From assembly GCA_018340805.1 (NCBI GenBank), contig JACMZG010001863.1, positions 58,338,477 to 58,402,476 of the forward strand: 64,000 nucleotides of DNA. Direction: 5' to 3'. A model generated the notes under the pieces. That model worked only from the letters and a program-made list of their open reading frames with translations, searched no databases and was not told the DNA's origin. Origin of the DNA: Microvelia longipes (lineage: Eukaryota; Arthropoda; Insecta; Hemiptera; Veliidae). A program made the translations under genes and the position numbers. Each line of letters opens with the position of its first letter. Within the stretch, counting starts at the first letter, position 1. Of the stretch, positions 12,138 through 24,491 are shown in pieces.

Positions 12138-12637
12138 GTAAGTTCAAATAAAGTTAATCAATAATAAGTAATAATACCGTGTCTATTCATGTTTAGTAAA
12201 ACTTACGTAGTTTTAAATTCGATTCGCCATTCAAAGTAAAGCTGTTAAGTTGATATCACTTGCAATTACTTTGAATTCTAACGGAAAGGAGATCGAAATC
12301 TATTTCAGAACTCGGAGAACTGAGTTTTTACGGTCTTATTGAAAATTAAGACTGTTGACGTTATACTTATAACGTCGTTATACTTATAACTGTTGACGTT
12401 AGACGTTATACTTTATACTTTACCGTTATGGAGACGCTATATATATTTTAAAACGCAGTGTAGTTGATGGCAATTATAATGCTGAATTATATAAATATAT
12501 AATTATTTTATATTTATTTAAGAAGGCCGTGCACATTTGGAATTTGATAAGAATAAGTTTATTTTTTTGGGGCGTCATGCAACGTGCTTAAGTTGCTTTG
12601 TAGCTGAATTCAGTAAAACATCAATCTTTTGTTTTAG
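12138..12637 (+). other. Short intron of the ATPase beta gene
   Basis: 500 bp intron with GT...AG ends. It holds a local repetition of ACGTTATACTTATAAC-like words at about 12357-12420. Confidence 0.8.
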
Positions 12638-12806
12638 CTGAAAACTGTATGGGTGAGCTGTGAAGGAGAGCATCCTATGGACAACGAGTATATGGGAGAA
12701 ATGCAGTATCTCCCCAGGAGAGGATTCCCAGGATATTTTTATCCCTATACCAATTCGGAAGGATATCTTAGTCCTCTAGTTGCTGTCCATTTCAAACGAC
12801 CCAAAA
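12638..12806 (+). CDS. Na+/K+-ATPase beta subunit, internal exon
   Basis: 56 codons plus one base. It begins LKTVWVSCEGEHPMDNEYMG and includes the conserved VSCEGE and YLPRRGFPGYFYPY-type segment and PLVAVHFKRPK, which belong to the membrane-distal extracellular fold of the beta subunit. The Cys in VSCEGE is one of the disulfide-forming residues in the family. Acceptor TTTTAG, donor GTAAGT; it ends with the first base of a Thr codon completed by the last exon. Confidence 0.94.
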
Positions 12807-13181
12807 GTAAGTCGTGAGGTTTATTTCTAAAATTGTGTCCTTTTCTGCTTGCTGAAGTATCAAAAGATTCAACACTTCACTGAAGCTTTCTATATAACTC
12901 CAGTTACAAAAGACACATTAGTCATTAACATAAATACTTACAACGTCTTTTCACTGGTTTGATACTTCATTAAGCAGAGCCAGTTTTCGGCAGTTCAGGT
13001 AATTAAAAGTGCCTGAACATGCAACAACAATTACTTTGCAAGTATTTAAAATTAACAAACACACATACCACGACTTAGTGTACAATACAAATAAATACAA
13101 ACATACAAATATTGTTACATTATAAATTGATTAATTCAAATAATGAAATATACAGAATGTCTAATAATCTAAAAAGTTAAA

Positions 13182-13400
13182 AAGATGACCGCGTCAATGT
13201 AGATGAATAATCCGACGTTTCGCTTCCACTGTGGGAGGCATCTTCAGGGATGTAGGACATCATGGATAGAAACACAATGCTCTACAAAACTGAACAGTTC
13301 AGTTCAGTTTTGTAGAGCATTGTGTTTCTATCCATGATGTCCTACATCCCTGAAAATGCCTCCCACAGTGGAAGCGAAACGTCGGATTCTTCATCTACAT
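13182..13400. repeat. Inverted repeat of Penelope-type terminal sequence
   Basis: Arms of about 105 bp (13182-13289 and 13293-13400) are near-perfect reverse complements around a short centre (GAACAGTTC-like). Each arm includes a hammerhead-like core; only the minus-strand core is intact. Position just downstream of a minus-strand Penelope endonuclease fragment suggests these are the terminal repeats of that element. Confidence 0.75.
13210..13251 (-). ncRNA. Hammerhead ribozyme-like motif, core intact
   Basis: On the minus strand: ATCC (stem I), CTGAAGA (core, N7 = A), a stem II region with TCCCAC/GTGGA pairing, GAAA, a minimal stem III ACGT, then C at the cleavage position and GGAT closing stem I. 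This fits the minimal type I hammerheads reported in Penelope-like elements. The cleavage site would be after GAAACGTC. The plus-strand counterpart at 13346-13387 has CTGAAAA, losing the essential G of the core. Confidence 0.65.
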
Positions 13401-13639
13401 TCATGCGGTCACCACCGGAAGACCTAAATCTTCATGACAATAACCGCGGAAGCCTACGCAGTTTATTAAAAAGTTAAATTTGAAAAATGTATAATTTTTT
13501 TAAAAAAGGTCAAGACATTAAAAACTGAAAAAACACTACAGGGGAAGTAGTGAGATGTCAAGTCTTTCAATTTCTGGAATCTGACTGAAGGGGCTTTAAT
13601 GGAACGCGCGAAGGCTTGTATAATAACAAATCCTCTGCA

Positions 13640-14081
13640 TTCAGTCTTATCATTTTAACACAAGTCAGCATAATAATCTAGTGCCCTTCTTTTCTCAATA
13701 TTTTCTAGGGAATTTAATTTCATTCCCTTATTTTTAAAGTGGACTTTACCAACTTTATTATTAATTAGATATGAGTGGAATAATACTAACTTCATCCCAT
13801 TCTTTTCCGAGGACCTCTTTTTCTAAATGGGTGTAGAGGTTCGTGGGCCCCATTAAGTGCTCTTTAAAACGTGTGGAAAATTCGAGCCCTGTCTGGCCTA
13901 CATAATATATTTCACAAAATTGAACTCCACACTTAATAATATACACAAAGTTTTGCCTTAATACGGGACAAAGGGCAGTAGGCAGACCGGCTTTCCTTAA
14001 ACAATTAGACACTCTGCTGGAGACTTTGCCTATGTAAGGGACAGAGCGCCCTATACTAGGGTCTTTAGAATGCGCACACAC
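13640..14081 (-). pseudogene. Penelope-like element remnant, GIY-YIG endonuclease end
   Basis: The minus-strand frame includes VPYIGKVSSRVSN, then FVYIIKCGVQFC...YYVGQTG.EFSTRFKEHL, the GIY-YIG nuclease signature (VYI...YVGQTG with the Arg-containing ...RFKEH helix). After a break the same strand continues with MKLNSLENIEKRRALDYY, a typical C-terminal segment of these proteins. The upstream reverse transcriptase is missing. The copy is truncated and sits inside intron three of the ATPase beta gene, antisense to it. Confidence 0.85.
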
Positions 14082-14204
14082 CAGACTTAAAAGATAAATA
14101 ATATTAGAGGCTTGCTAAATAAAATAATAATGTGTCAGTACTTGTGAGCATGTTATGTATTGAAAAATCTATACTTTTCCCGCATTTCGATCGAGTTAAG
14201 TCTA

Positions 14205-14608
14205 CAGTCTATCGTTTAGTTTAAAAATCCCCAAGGTCATAAGTATTTTGGGGATTGACCAATCAAAGAAGGCGCTGCCAACCTCTCACTTAAAAAGAGA
14301 AAAAAATCCCTACCACAATAACCGCTGTAGGGAAAAAACCTTCTTCCCGGCAATCGTGCATTTTGTTGTTGGTTCTTCTTTTAATTACATCGTTTTGAAA
14401 ACTACTTTCAAATTAATCTTAAAAATGATATTTTAAAATAAAACTACACAAAAGAAATGTAAAAAAAACATCGCCAAGAAAATACAAGTAAAATAACCTG
14501 ATTTGTTTACATATTTTTATCCCGCTCTCTTCTTGCAGAGATTTTTTTCTTAAGAATCAGTGGTGTCTAAACTGACCTGTCAAGATTTTTAAACTAAACG
14601 ATAGACTG
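14205..14608. mobile_element. Tc1/mariner-type MITE (family D, copy 2)
   Basis: 404 bp. The termini CAGTCTATCGTTTAG... and ...CTAAACGATAGACTG are exact reverse complements for over 20 bases, flanked by TA on both sides (14203-14204 and 14609-14610). It is highly similar to the copy at 4535-4935. No transposase, hence non-autonomous. Confidence 0.88.
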
Positions 14609-16674
14609 TAGATAATACAGCGACCCTGCGCTGTTCTCAAGTTTCATTGTAAAACTTTTAACTTGTGTTTTCTATTCTTAGTAGTTCAGTAATGTAGTTC
14701 AATTAGTTCCTTTCTTAATGGGTATAATATCAAGGTAGCATTGCGGAAAAAGAGGGATGGGATGTCATGGAATTAAAACAAAACATAAGAAACATTGCAG
14801 CGAGTGCTGTAGATGAAATTTAACTGTCAGATCAATGCTTGAGAGAGTTAGTTTTAGAATAAGAGTTGTTCTCTTTTTTTTTACTTATACGAGAATATGT
14901 TATCTTTGATCATACTTTTTTTTATATATACATTTATTTAGAGCGCCTGCTCCACGTAGTACTACAGGAGCTTGGTATCATAAATTTTATAATACAGATT
15001 TAACAATGTTATTGTCTTAATTTTGCCATTTAGGTCGTACATTATTTTTTTTTACATTTTTTACATACATAGGTCATGCAGTACATTCTTATTTTCAAGA
15101 GATCATTATATTATTAGGAAATTATGACATATTAGTATTCCAGTATTTACATGTTTAAGATATACATATCCACTTCCGCAAAGGATTGTTTAACTTTACA
15201 GCTCATATGAAATAAGTGGCGATTAGCTACATATATAAATAGATATAAGATAGATATAGATAGTTATAGGTATTTATAAGAAAGTATGGTTTCTGTATTT
15301 TGCACAAGAGCTCAGTTTGTCATTATGCTAATTCCTTTTAGTTAATAAAAAGATTTTCTTATTTTTTCCTACATTGTTTTAATTGTAGGATTATAACAAT
15401 TATTATATTGACTTCTTAAATTAATTACTTATTTACAAATAATTTAAGTAATTAATAAATTAATTAATTAAAAATTAATAATTTACAGGAAATATTTTAT
15501 TTTACAGAAAATTTAAGAAATTGGTGTCATAATGCTAGTACTTATATGTACATACATACACACACATCTACATAAACTCGCACCCACAAACATGTACATT
15601 CATACTATATTTACATTACATATACATTTATTATTACAATTATTACATTACATTACAATATCACAAAACTACATTTACATGCATACATACATTATGCATT
15701 ATGTAACATTATACTATATTATTGCATTATTATATTATTGTATTATACGTATTACTGTATTTGTAGTATGCATTATCATGTATCATGTACATTATGTACA
15801 CATTATGCATTATGTATTCCACTTATTATTGTATTATTATTATTATTAATTTTTGATCATACTGCTTGATAAAAAAAGTCTTATTTTAAACGTTTAAAGA
15901 CGAAAATGGTTTTCATTAAAGAATGATTTCATTCCTAAGGGGAAATTCAAGTCAAAAATCATGAGTAGTGTAATGATTACGTCTTCTCTATGATTCAAGA
16001 AAAATATGGATGGATTTCGATTAAAAATGTTAAAATATGCGTAAACTTAACTTCCTCCCGGAACCAGATTAGATGGGTAAAATCTCCAGGAAACCCTTTT
16101 GAAGGTAATTAACTATGAAAAGATGTTAGTTTAAAATGGATAACCTTTCTGCAGGGTAAAGTTTTCTCGGTATCGGTTTTTGGGTTTTACTAGTAATGCG
16201 TAAAATGAGTAAAATATTCATGGATGTTTGTACAAAGTTGCAGAAGATTTAAAGCTTTTCAAAGTATCTCTCTGGAATAAGTTTAAGTGTCCCCTTAAAT
16301 ACCATTTTAATCTTCTAACGGTTTAAACTTAGATTTACTAAACAAATTATTAAAGAGTTTACTTCACTTTCACCTTACACTAAGTATAGAGAAAGCATTT
16401 TAATGGTAAAAATCCATTCCAGCTATTTTTTGTGGAATCAAAATTTTTGAAACATAGAATTTATGTCTAAGGTTTAGTGTATATGGTTTATACATAGGGC
16501 ATTAGTCATCAACATCAAGCAATGATGAAATAGAGCCTAATTACCTTGTAATTGTGGACAGTTTTATGTTGGTACCAATACAATCAGGAAAATTTAGCTT
16601 CAGTCTCAGTCAATATTTTAGTCGCCCCTATCACTTAGACATCAAACCAATTATTTGACCTTCGCTGAGCCAAT
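14609..16674 (+). other. Intron three, AT-rich with degenerate microsatellites
   Basis: 15525-15849 is made of interspersed ACATAC, CATTATG and TTATTA words; the open frame through it is not a gene. 14930-14985 (GAGCGCCTGCTCC...) is weakly similar to 37730-37760 and may be a dispersed repeat. Nothing else recognised. Confidence 0.5.
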
Positions 16675-16774
16675 CCTTTAACCAAGACTCACAATCATGT
16701 GAGCCTTGGTTAAAGGTTGCCTCATAAGAATCTTTTAATTAAGTCTACATAAAAATGTAGACTTAATTAAAAGA
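16675..16774. repeat. Two adjacent hairpins
   Basis: The first, 16675-16716, has CCTTTAACCAAGACTCAC with a near-perfect reverse complement. The second, 16731-16774, has TCTTTTAATTAAGTCTACAT, a 4-base A loop, and a perfect 20-base reverse complement. They lie about 115 bp before the last exon of the ATPase beta gene, at the intron 3' end. Confidence 0.8.
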
Positions 16775-16890
16775 TATGGTCTTAATTCCACCCCAGCCAT
16801 AAATATTCTCCCCGGTTTCCTAGGGTGGCTGTTATATGGCTATTCGGCTAATAAAACAGTCTTATTTATAACCTGGTGTTTTTGTTTCAG

Positions 16891-16994
16891 CTGGAGTTAT
16901 CATAAACATAGAATGTAGAACGTGGGCTAAGAATCTTATACACGATAGGAAAGAAAGGATTGGAATCGTTCATTTTGAAATTCTTATCGATTAA
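16891..16994 (+). CDS. Na+/K+-ATPase beta subunit, last coding exon
   Basis: Two bases complete a split Thr codon, then 33 codons GVIINIECRTWAKNLIHDRK...GIVHFEILID and a TAA stop. The IECRTWAKNI-like segment and VHFE(I/L)LID C-terminus are diagnostic of arthropod beta subunits. The acceptor is TTTGTTTCAG. No distinct polyadenylation signal can be assigned: AATAAA strings exist at about 17441 (inside a MITE) and 18055. Confidence 0.94.
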
Positions 16995-17120
16995 TTTTCT
17001 AGATGAGAGAAATTTAGAAAACCAACAACAACGAATCCTTGGTAATACGATAACCGCATGCGTGGTTATTTCTATGAAAGTTTAAGTCTTCTGGTGGTGG
17101 CGGAGTCAAGGTAAATGGTG

Positions 17121-17165
17121 ATTCCGACGTTTCTCTTCTACTGTGGTAAACAACTTCACTGATTT
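17121..17165 (-). repeat. Degenerate hammerhead-like Penelope terminal fragment
   Basis: The minus strand keeps CCACAGTAGAAGAGAAACGTCGGAAT-type similarity to the motif at 13210-13251, but the core reads GTGAAGT, with conserved positions lost. It is a decayed relative and would not be expected to self-cleave. Confidence 0.5.
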
Positions 17166-17410
17166 ACTGAAACTGAATATTTGTAGTACGTAGTGTCCCA
17201 TTTAGTCTAGAGATGTAATGACAATTAGATTTTTGTCCCTATCCAGTAGGCGAAATACCCTGTAGGCGCTTATCGAGTAGGCGTTGGCGAATTAAAGTAA
17301 TCTTAAGAGGACTTTCAGAGGTTAAGTCCCAAACTTGCAAGGCGTTTCCTGGCATAGATAATAATATTTATTATACAATATGTCGCCTCAATAACAATTC
17401 CATACAATAT

Positions 17411-17698
17411 AGTCCAAGAGCCCAGGGGTGTTTTGTTAATAAAAAGTGTAATGGCTGGAACCAGTCTCAATTTTTCGTAAATATCTTTCTGAACAAGGAT
17501 CTGCAATTCTGCCGACTCGTATCGGATGGGTGTCCCAGGCAGAACCTTTGACCCCTAAAGTGCGTTCTGCCTGGGACACCCATCCGATACGAGTTGGCAG
17601 AATTGCAGATCCTTGTTCAGGAAGGTATTTACGAAAAATTGAGACCGGTTCCATCCATTACACTTTTTATTAACAAAACACCCCTGGGCTCTTGGACT
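17411..17698. mobile_element. Foldback MITE (family E, copy 1)
   Basis: A nearly perfect palindrome with arms of about 140 bp. The outer end is AGTCCAAGAGCCCAGGGGTG and the centre is around CTTTGACCCCTAAAGTGCG. AATAT flanks both sides, possibly the target duplication, though the region is AT-rich. The frames at 17436-17779 are readings of the palindrome. A second copy is at 57241-57662. Confidence 0.85.
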
Positions 17699-20286
17699 AA
17701 TATATTTACATTACAGACGACCTCATGTTCTGCTGCTATTAATGTAGAAACGAAACGTCCATTGTATCACCTATCTTGACTCAGGCCTCGCCTAAAGACG
17801 AAACTTTCTAATACATCAGTCCTTATTTTAAATTAGATTTGTGTTTTCCCCGCAGCCTTTGAAATATTAGATATAAATGAGAGCGTTTTTCTCGCCAATA
17901 GACCTAACGAGGGTCCGCTAGTTTGACGATCCGTCTGCTTAGAAACCCTAACATAGATAATAAATAGAAAGCATGTACATAGAAAACTTTAGCTTATTAG
18001 CAGTAGCATGTTATTTCTTTACGTGATAGTATATTATAATAATAATGTAAATATAATAAATAAACTGATGATTCTGCTTCACTCATACGAGAAACTTATA
18101 ATTTTTCTTATTGGTCGGCTCTCAATATTGAATAGAAAACTTAAAGCGCTTAAACCTTTTCATTTTAGTTCAATTCCAGTCTTATAAAGGCTGCATAGAA
18201 GGTACATTTTCGTTAACTAAAATAAAATCGGGTTCAAGGTACTTGTGAACATTTCCTAACCATAACGAATTCTCTACTATCATCTGTATCTTTACGTATG
18301 ATTTAAGTAAATAAGTGCAAATCACTTATAATTTAGTATAAGTTTTGTTATTTTGAATTGGTTTTATTTCTCAAACGTAAATATATCATTCGATGCAACT
18401 AGAGCTAAAATTTAAATTTCTACTGCGTTATAAATGACAGCTAATGACGTCATTCATTGATTTTAGCACCAAGTTTTTACCAGAGACTATAGATACTTAA
18501 ACAGTAAGACTGTCGACTCAATGGTGGGAAAATTTGGATTCCGTTCGACACTAGCGCGGCGAGGGACCTACCTTTCAATTGAGTGGGCGTGTCTTTATTC
18601 CCGCTTTTTGCCCACAGTCAGTTTGAAATTTAATTTTTATACTTTTTATAGTTATACTTCTAACTAACCCTACCACTATCATCTTACACGGAACGCTTCT
18701 GATTATTTTTAAGTTTTCATTCAAGTAATTTATTAATTTAATTAATTCAATCAGGTAATAATGAAATAGTGGCTAAAGTTTACACGTGGTAGAAGATTTT
18801 GGCATTTAATCCAGCCTGTATTTTAATTACATCGGCAAGATGCGCACATGTGATTTAATGTAATTACCTGATAAAATCGACTTAATTAATAAATTAATTA
18901 AATGAAATTTACACTTATCTGCTATCTCTGGAAGTTTTAAAAAGGTTTCTATTTACTTTTAGTTTCTGAATTTTTGAAATACAGAACATGCAACGGCGAA
19001 CCGTTTTTGTGAAAAATACATACAGAAAATAATCATTTTATAATAATAATAATAAATGTAGCTGTCATAACCAAGAATTGCCATGGTATTCATAAATTTA
19101 AATATAATCAGTCATTTTTGGAAAGCTATTGGGGTTAGTTCATGAGTTGTCCGCACCAGTCCGCCGCAGCGCTATTTTTAGTAGCTTGCGATAATCGAAT
19201 CCAAACTTTTCCTCATTTAAGTTAACCCCCTCTGGTTTTTACTCTCTAACATAATAACACTATTATAGGGAGGATTTTGATAACAGACACAGAAACAGAT
19301 AAAAAATTTAGTAAATAAAACATTTTGTTATCTAATATTGATTAATCTAAAGAAGAAAAAGAAAAGATGTTCCTGAAATTTATTTTTTCGGAAATGTAAA
19401 GATTACTTCCGTAGCCAGTTAATTGGAGTGCAAGTATATAATTTGGTATTTTCGCCGTGTCAAATACGAAATGAGCTCTTATCGTTTTGTAGCTTGTTAC
19501 TCCTAGTACTTTACTGATTTATCCAAATATTTTCTTTACATAACATTGACCAATTTCAAGAAGATGCTCGTGTCGTTATAATAGTAATAAAGAACGCATT
19601 GATTTCATTACAATAACTTATATAGTGGAAAAATGATATGGTAAAAAAAGTACTTCCAGAGCTGCCGCTAGAGACCAGCACCGAGTTCACCCCTACCTTC
19701 TGTATAACGCTCTCTTATACCTTCTGACATTCTACACGTATTATATTCTTTGGAGTCCTCAAGTCATTCATGTTGCTATGGAATCACAATGTTCCCGATG
19801 TCAATTTTATTTATTAGTTAAGATGTGAATGTTACCTCTAAGAAGTAGAAAATTTATGAATGATGTACGTCAACAGGTTTTTAATACTTTAAACCTGAAA
19901 GAGGTGGAGAATCTACGATACCTAACGTTATACGCCCCTCCCCTTTCTCAATCAATCATTTTTTCGTCGTTGATCATTAACTTTATAACATATGATTTGG
20001 AGTTCTCTCTGTATCCACCTAATACTTCCAAACGTTATTATTTTAAGTCATAATGAAATTATTTCGAGTTATGTAAAGTTAAATTATTATAGTAGTAGCA
20101 TATTACAATACTATTGTATAATTAATTAAACTCATACACAACAGCTTTATGTATTGTTACCTAGTCGGCCTTTTTATCTCTTAAGCGTGTTTATAAATAG
20201 CATGTGAACGTTTTGTTTTTTATCTAGTTTATTAAAAATAATAATAAAATATTTATACAAAACATTAAAGATGTGTTTTCTTGAAT
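17699..20286. other. Intergenic DNA with weak inverted elements
   Basis: 18728-18905 has AT-rich inverted arms (CAATCAGGTAAT / ATTACCTGAT). GGGAAAATTTGGATTCCG near 18528 is inverted relative to CGAATCCAAACTTTTCC near 19197, possibly the ends of a decayed element. The frame at 19829-20053 is unrecognised. Confidence 0.4.
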
Positions 20287-20549
20287 TTATTCACCTAAAG
20301 GAGTCGAGAAAATAAATAGGAGACTGGCCTCCAGGCGAACAAACGCAGGGAACGGGTCTACTGCATGGGCCGGCTTGGACCGCCGTGGCCTTTTCGGGGC
20401 TTTAATATAGTCTTCTGGCCAAGTGGTCAATAAATTTTCAAATGCGTGTCTCCACTCCGGATGTATTCGACCCACTCGTCGAGTGGCCACTTCACGTCCA
20501 TAGGACCGTAGCACCTCTTTTATTCGATTTAGCACCTCGAAATACGACC
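20287..20549 (-). CDS. Unrecognised open frame, possible terminal exon
   Basis: The minus strand is open from an AACAG acceptor-like site at about 20550 through RSYFEVLNRIKEVLRSYG, REVATRRVGRIHPEWRHAF, WPEDYIKAPKRPRRSK to FSTPLGE and a TAA stop. The stop overlaps a GAATAAATT polyadenylation-like signal. It is basic (many Arg and Lys), with tryptophans, and GC content clearly above its surroundings, which favours coding or a domesticated transposon fragment. No family recognised and no second exon found. Confidence 0.25.
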
Positions 20550-20874
20550 TGTTATTTCATTTTTATGCGAAGTTAAAGACACTTGTTTTCCTATTGTTAT
20601 TAACTTTTCGCGCTAAACATTTAGCCTCATTGAGCTGAAACCGGTTTTAATAGATTCAGAAGTCCCAAAAACACAAAACATAATTCCTCTCACTTTACTA
20701 AATATTGTAGTAGATGTTTGATGACGTCATAAAGAAGGTAATGTCGTAAGGCTTATCATAAAACAGGTTTTAAATGTGCGCCATTGTTCTTGTGAGAGAT
20801 CGGAGCATCCCTGATTAAACAAAAAGCACAAACCAGGTTGGCTCTCAAATACAGTATACATACACACACAAGCA

Positions 20875-21513
<639 letters not shown>

Positions 21514-21783
21514 GCCTAAAACCATCAAGGAGGTGGTTTTCAATGGTTAGCCTGAAACCATCAAAGGAGGTGGTTTCAATGGTTAGCCTGAAACCATCAA
21601 AGGAGGTGGTTTCAATGGTTAGCCTGAAACCATCAAAGGAGGTGGTTTCAATGGTTAGCCTGAAACCATCAAAGGAGGTGGTTTCAATGGTTAGCCTAAA
21701 ACCATCAAAGGAGGTGGTTCCAATGGTTAGCCCGAAACCATCAAAGGAGGTGTTTTCAATGGTTAGCCTGAAACCATCAAACT
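21514..21783 (+). repeat. 36 bp minisatellite, about 7.5 copies
   Basis: Unit contains AAACCATCAAAGGAGGTGG followed by TTTCAATGGTTAGCCTG. Because 36 is a multiple of three, an open frame (21399-21800) reads through as a 12-residue repeat MVSLKPSKEVVS. Copies are almost identical at the DNA level, including third positions, so the open frame is better explained by recent amplification than by protein selection. Confidence 0.92.
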
Positions 21784-24491
21784 ATCGTTTTGGTCTTTAG
21801 GGTTGAAAAGATTGAAGAAGATCAATTATTTTGTTACTTGGTGTTCTTTTCTGATTCTTTGTAATTCCTCTTCACTCGTCATCACGAAATTTGATGGAAT
21901 AACTTTAACTCTGATTACGTTTTCATTTATTAGAACACAATTATCTCTTTTTATTTTTAAATTTTGTGAATTAAAAACAGTTTTTACCTCTTTTAAATTT
22001 TCAAGGAATAAATCATGAAGCACTGATAAGTTTGATATTTATTTCAATAATAAAACACTCGGAATTTTACAATTATAAGTTTTACTCGTGTAGATTATGT
22101 TTTATTTATATAGTTATACTAACACTATTTATGTGTCTACGTTATATATTTACATTCATTTTTGAAATTAAAAACCCTTATTTATTTACCTGTGTCTGGT
22201 TTTTAGGTCTGAAAGCTTATATAGGGGACATAACAGCTTGACACCAGCAGTAGCGCAAAGCGTTCCCTGTGTCCTTTTTATAAAAAAAGATGAGACACAA
22301 AATTAACATTTTAGCTTTTAGAAGTACCTTATACCCCTGCTAGGAGGGAGGCATTGATTTTAAGTTTAATACAACCATAAGGGCCGTACTTAAGTCTTAG
22401 AACTTAAGAGTCGAAAGCATGATATGGCCAATAATTATCTAATCCGGTGTGCACTCAATAACCATTGAGTGGTGGAACGCTTGAACCCAATCAAGCGTTC
22501 GTACCTTTTTTATGACTAACTTTCTTCCTCAAATCAAAGTTTAGCAAGAAGAAGCAGGAAAAGGATTAAGATGAAGTATGAAGACATAGAGTTAATAAGG
22601 GAGTAGAGAATAGAGCGAGGAAAGTGTTAGAGCTAAGAATAGTGGAGTATGTAGGCGTATAGAGTGGACTGTATAGAGCTTTATGATTTCCCTAGAGAAT
22701 ATAACAAGGCATGGAGACTCAACTTCATTAGTTACTAATACTAATACGTTTTTTTATGAACAAGATCAAAATTAATTTTATTTCTTTTGTAGATTTCACA
22801 AGAACGAAATTTGTGAAAAAGTATAAAAACACACTGGATAAACACAATTTATGTAATAACAAAGCTCTAATTAATCATTACGAGATCGCACTAGAGCGTT
22901 TGCTTAACATACTCTTAAGCGAATAAGCATACGAGCTTTTCCTATAATGTGAAAAATACGATACTGACATGTCCCATACTGTTTTTCTTTACATAAAAAT
23001 TTAAGAGTCAAAAGATTTCATTTATCGCGTAATTTATCGTCTATGGAAACTTTTATTTAGTTATAAGTTTACTTAAATTATTTCTTAACCTAGTTTCATT
23101 TGCCAGATATATGCTAGCTTATTTACCCGTTTTAGGGTCTTTAGGGCCATTAGGGTATTCGCCCTGCGGGAATAGCTTTAAATTAGTCGTCTCTACTCTG
23201 CTCGTAGGGTTAATTAAACTGGACAACAAATCTTTATTTAATAAATACTATTAATATAATTCTAGTCCAGTGTGAGAACCCTAGAGCACCAATGGCAAAT
23301 TCTAGTGCATTGCTCTTCAAGCAATTATCATTTATAATAAAATGTTACAAAAATGTGGTACACTTCAGTGAAGTTATCTCCTTTCAATCCATAAAAGTAT
23401 ATTTAAAATTTTTGTTTGATATATGGGAAATAAAATGTGAAAATGACTCCAGAAGTTGTATAGAAACGAACAAACCCAAGGGAATAAAGGAAAATTCCCA
23501 CCAAGAGCTCGCCTTCCCAGGGGCGTTCTAAAGAAGTAAACAGGAAAGACTAGAGAAATAAAAACAATGTTGGGCAAAGTGAAGGTTTCTTCAACATTCA
23601 GATGTAAGAGCATTATAATACAATAAACATCCATGTTTTCTAATGTATATGTTATCTGTTTCATCTACATTACTATTTCAAAAACTTCTTTTGAAAATAA
23701 TTTTCTTTAAAAGAAAATAATTTTATTAATGTGTTCTTTTAAATATCACGAATATCAGGGAAATCAAATTAAAACATCAGGTTATAACTTAATAACTTTA
23801 AATAACGTATATAACTTAAATAACTTGAAAAAACGTATCCCCCTTATCTTAATTACGAAAAATACGTAAACTGGTTTTGTCTTAAATTGTGGCCATGCAC
23901 CATCAAAAATTTAATTTTTGACATCGATTCCATTTGGACATCACCAGTGGTGATGTCCGTGGTGATTGACCACGGAGGTGCAAACACGGAGGCCACACAG
24001 GGCCACACAGGCCACACAGGGCTGGATGCCTTCATTTTTAAGTATGAAATTTCCGGAATTTTACATATAGAAATAAATTTCATACAGTTCAATACTCACA
24101 ACATATAGGGATAAAAAGAACGTGAAGTATTGTTGGAAAGTCAAATAACGTTTGATGTTTGCTTTTCATAGACTGGGAGGGATTTTCAAAAGAAAACTCG
24201 ATACGAGAATGTGGGTTGTGCGGGAAATGTGGGATGCAGGATAAATCTCAGAAATGGGTTTGACCCCTTGAGATATCACGTTCACTCCAGTTCACATTTC
24301 TTATTACTTGCGACGCAAAAGAAGGCAACATTCTTGTAAATCGTATTCAATACCTATTTAAGGAATTTTTTAATAAAGATTTTCTTTTAGAAACAGTTTT
24401 TTGAATAAAGAAACAACCACTTCCTCATCTTAATCCTGTTAATTCTTTTCGAATTCAATACTTTGTGAAATTGGTATGGTTTATTTGCACC
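21784..24491. other. Intergenic region with hairpins, no gene
   Basis: 22452-22471 (CACTCAAT/ATTGAGTG) and 22475-22500 (GAACGCTTGA/TCAAGCGTTC) form two perfect adjacent hairpins. 23936-23975 holds two more (GGACATCACC/GGTGATGTCC and CCGTGGT/ACCACGG), followed by three GGCCACACAGG repeats. The frames at 21803, 22032 and 23292 are not recognisable. Confidence 0.5.

Noticed and set aside
13182..13400. Hairpin considered as a transcription terminator or CRISPR-like repeat
   Set aside because: Eukaryotic context, no spacer-repeat periodicity; a Penelope terminal inverted repeat explains it better.
17436..17779. Opposed frames around 17.5 kb
   Set aside because: They are the two strands of the family E palindrome.
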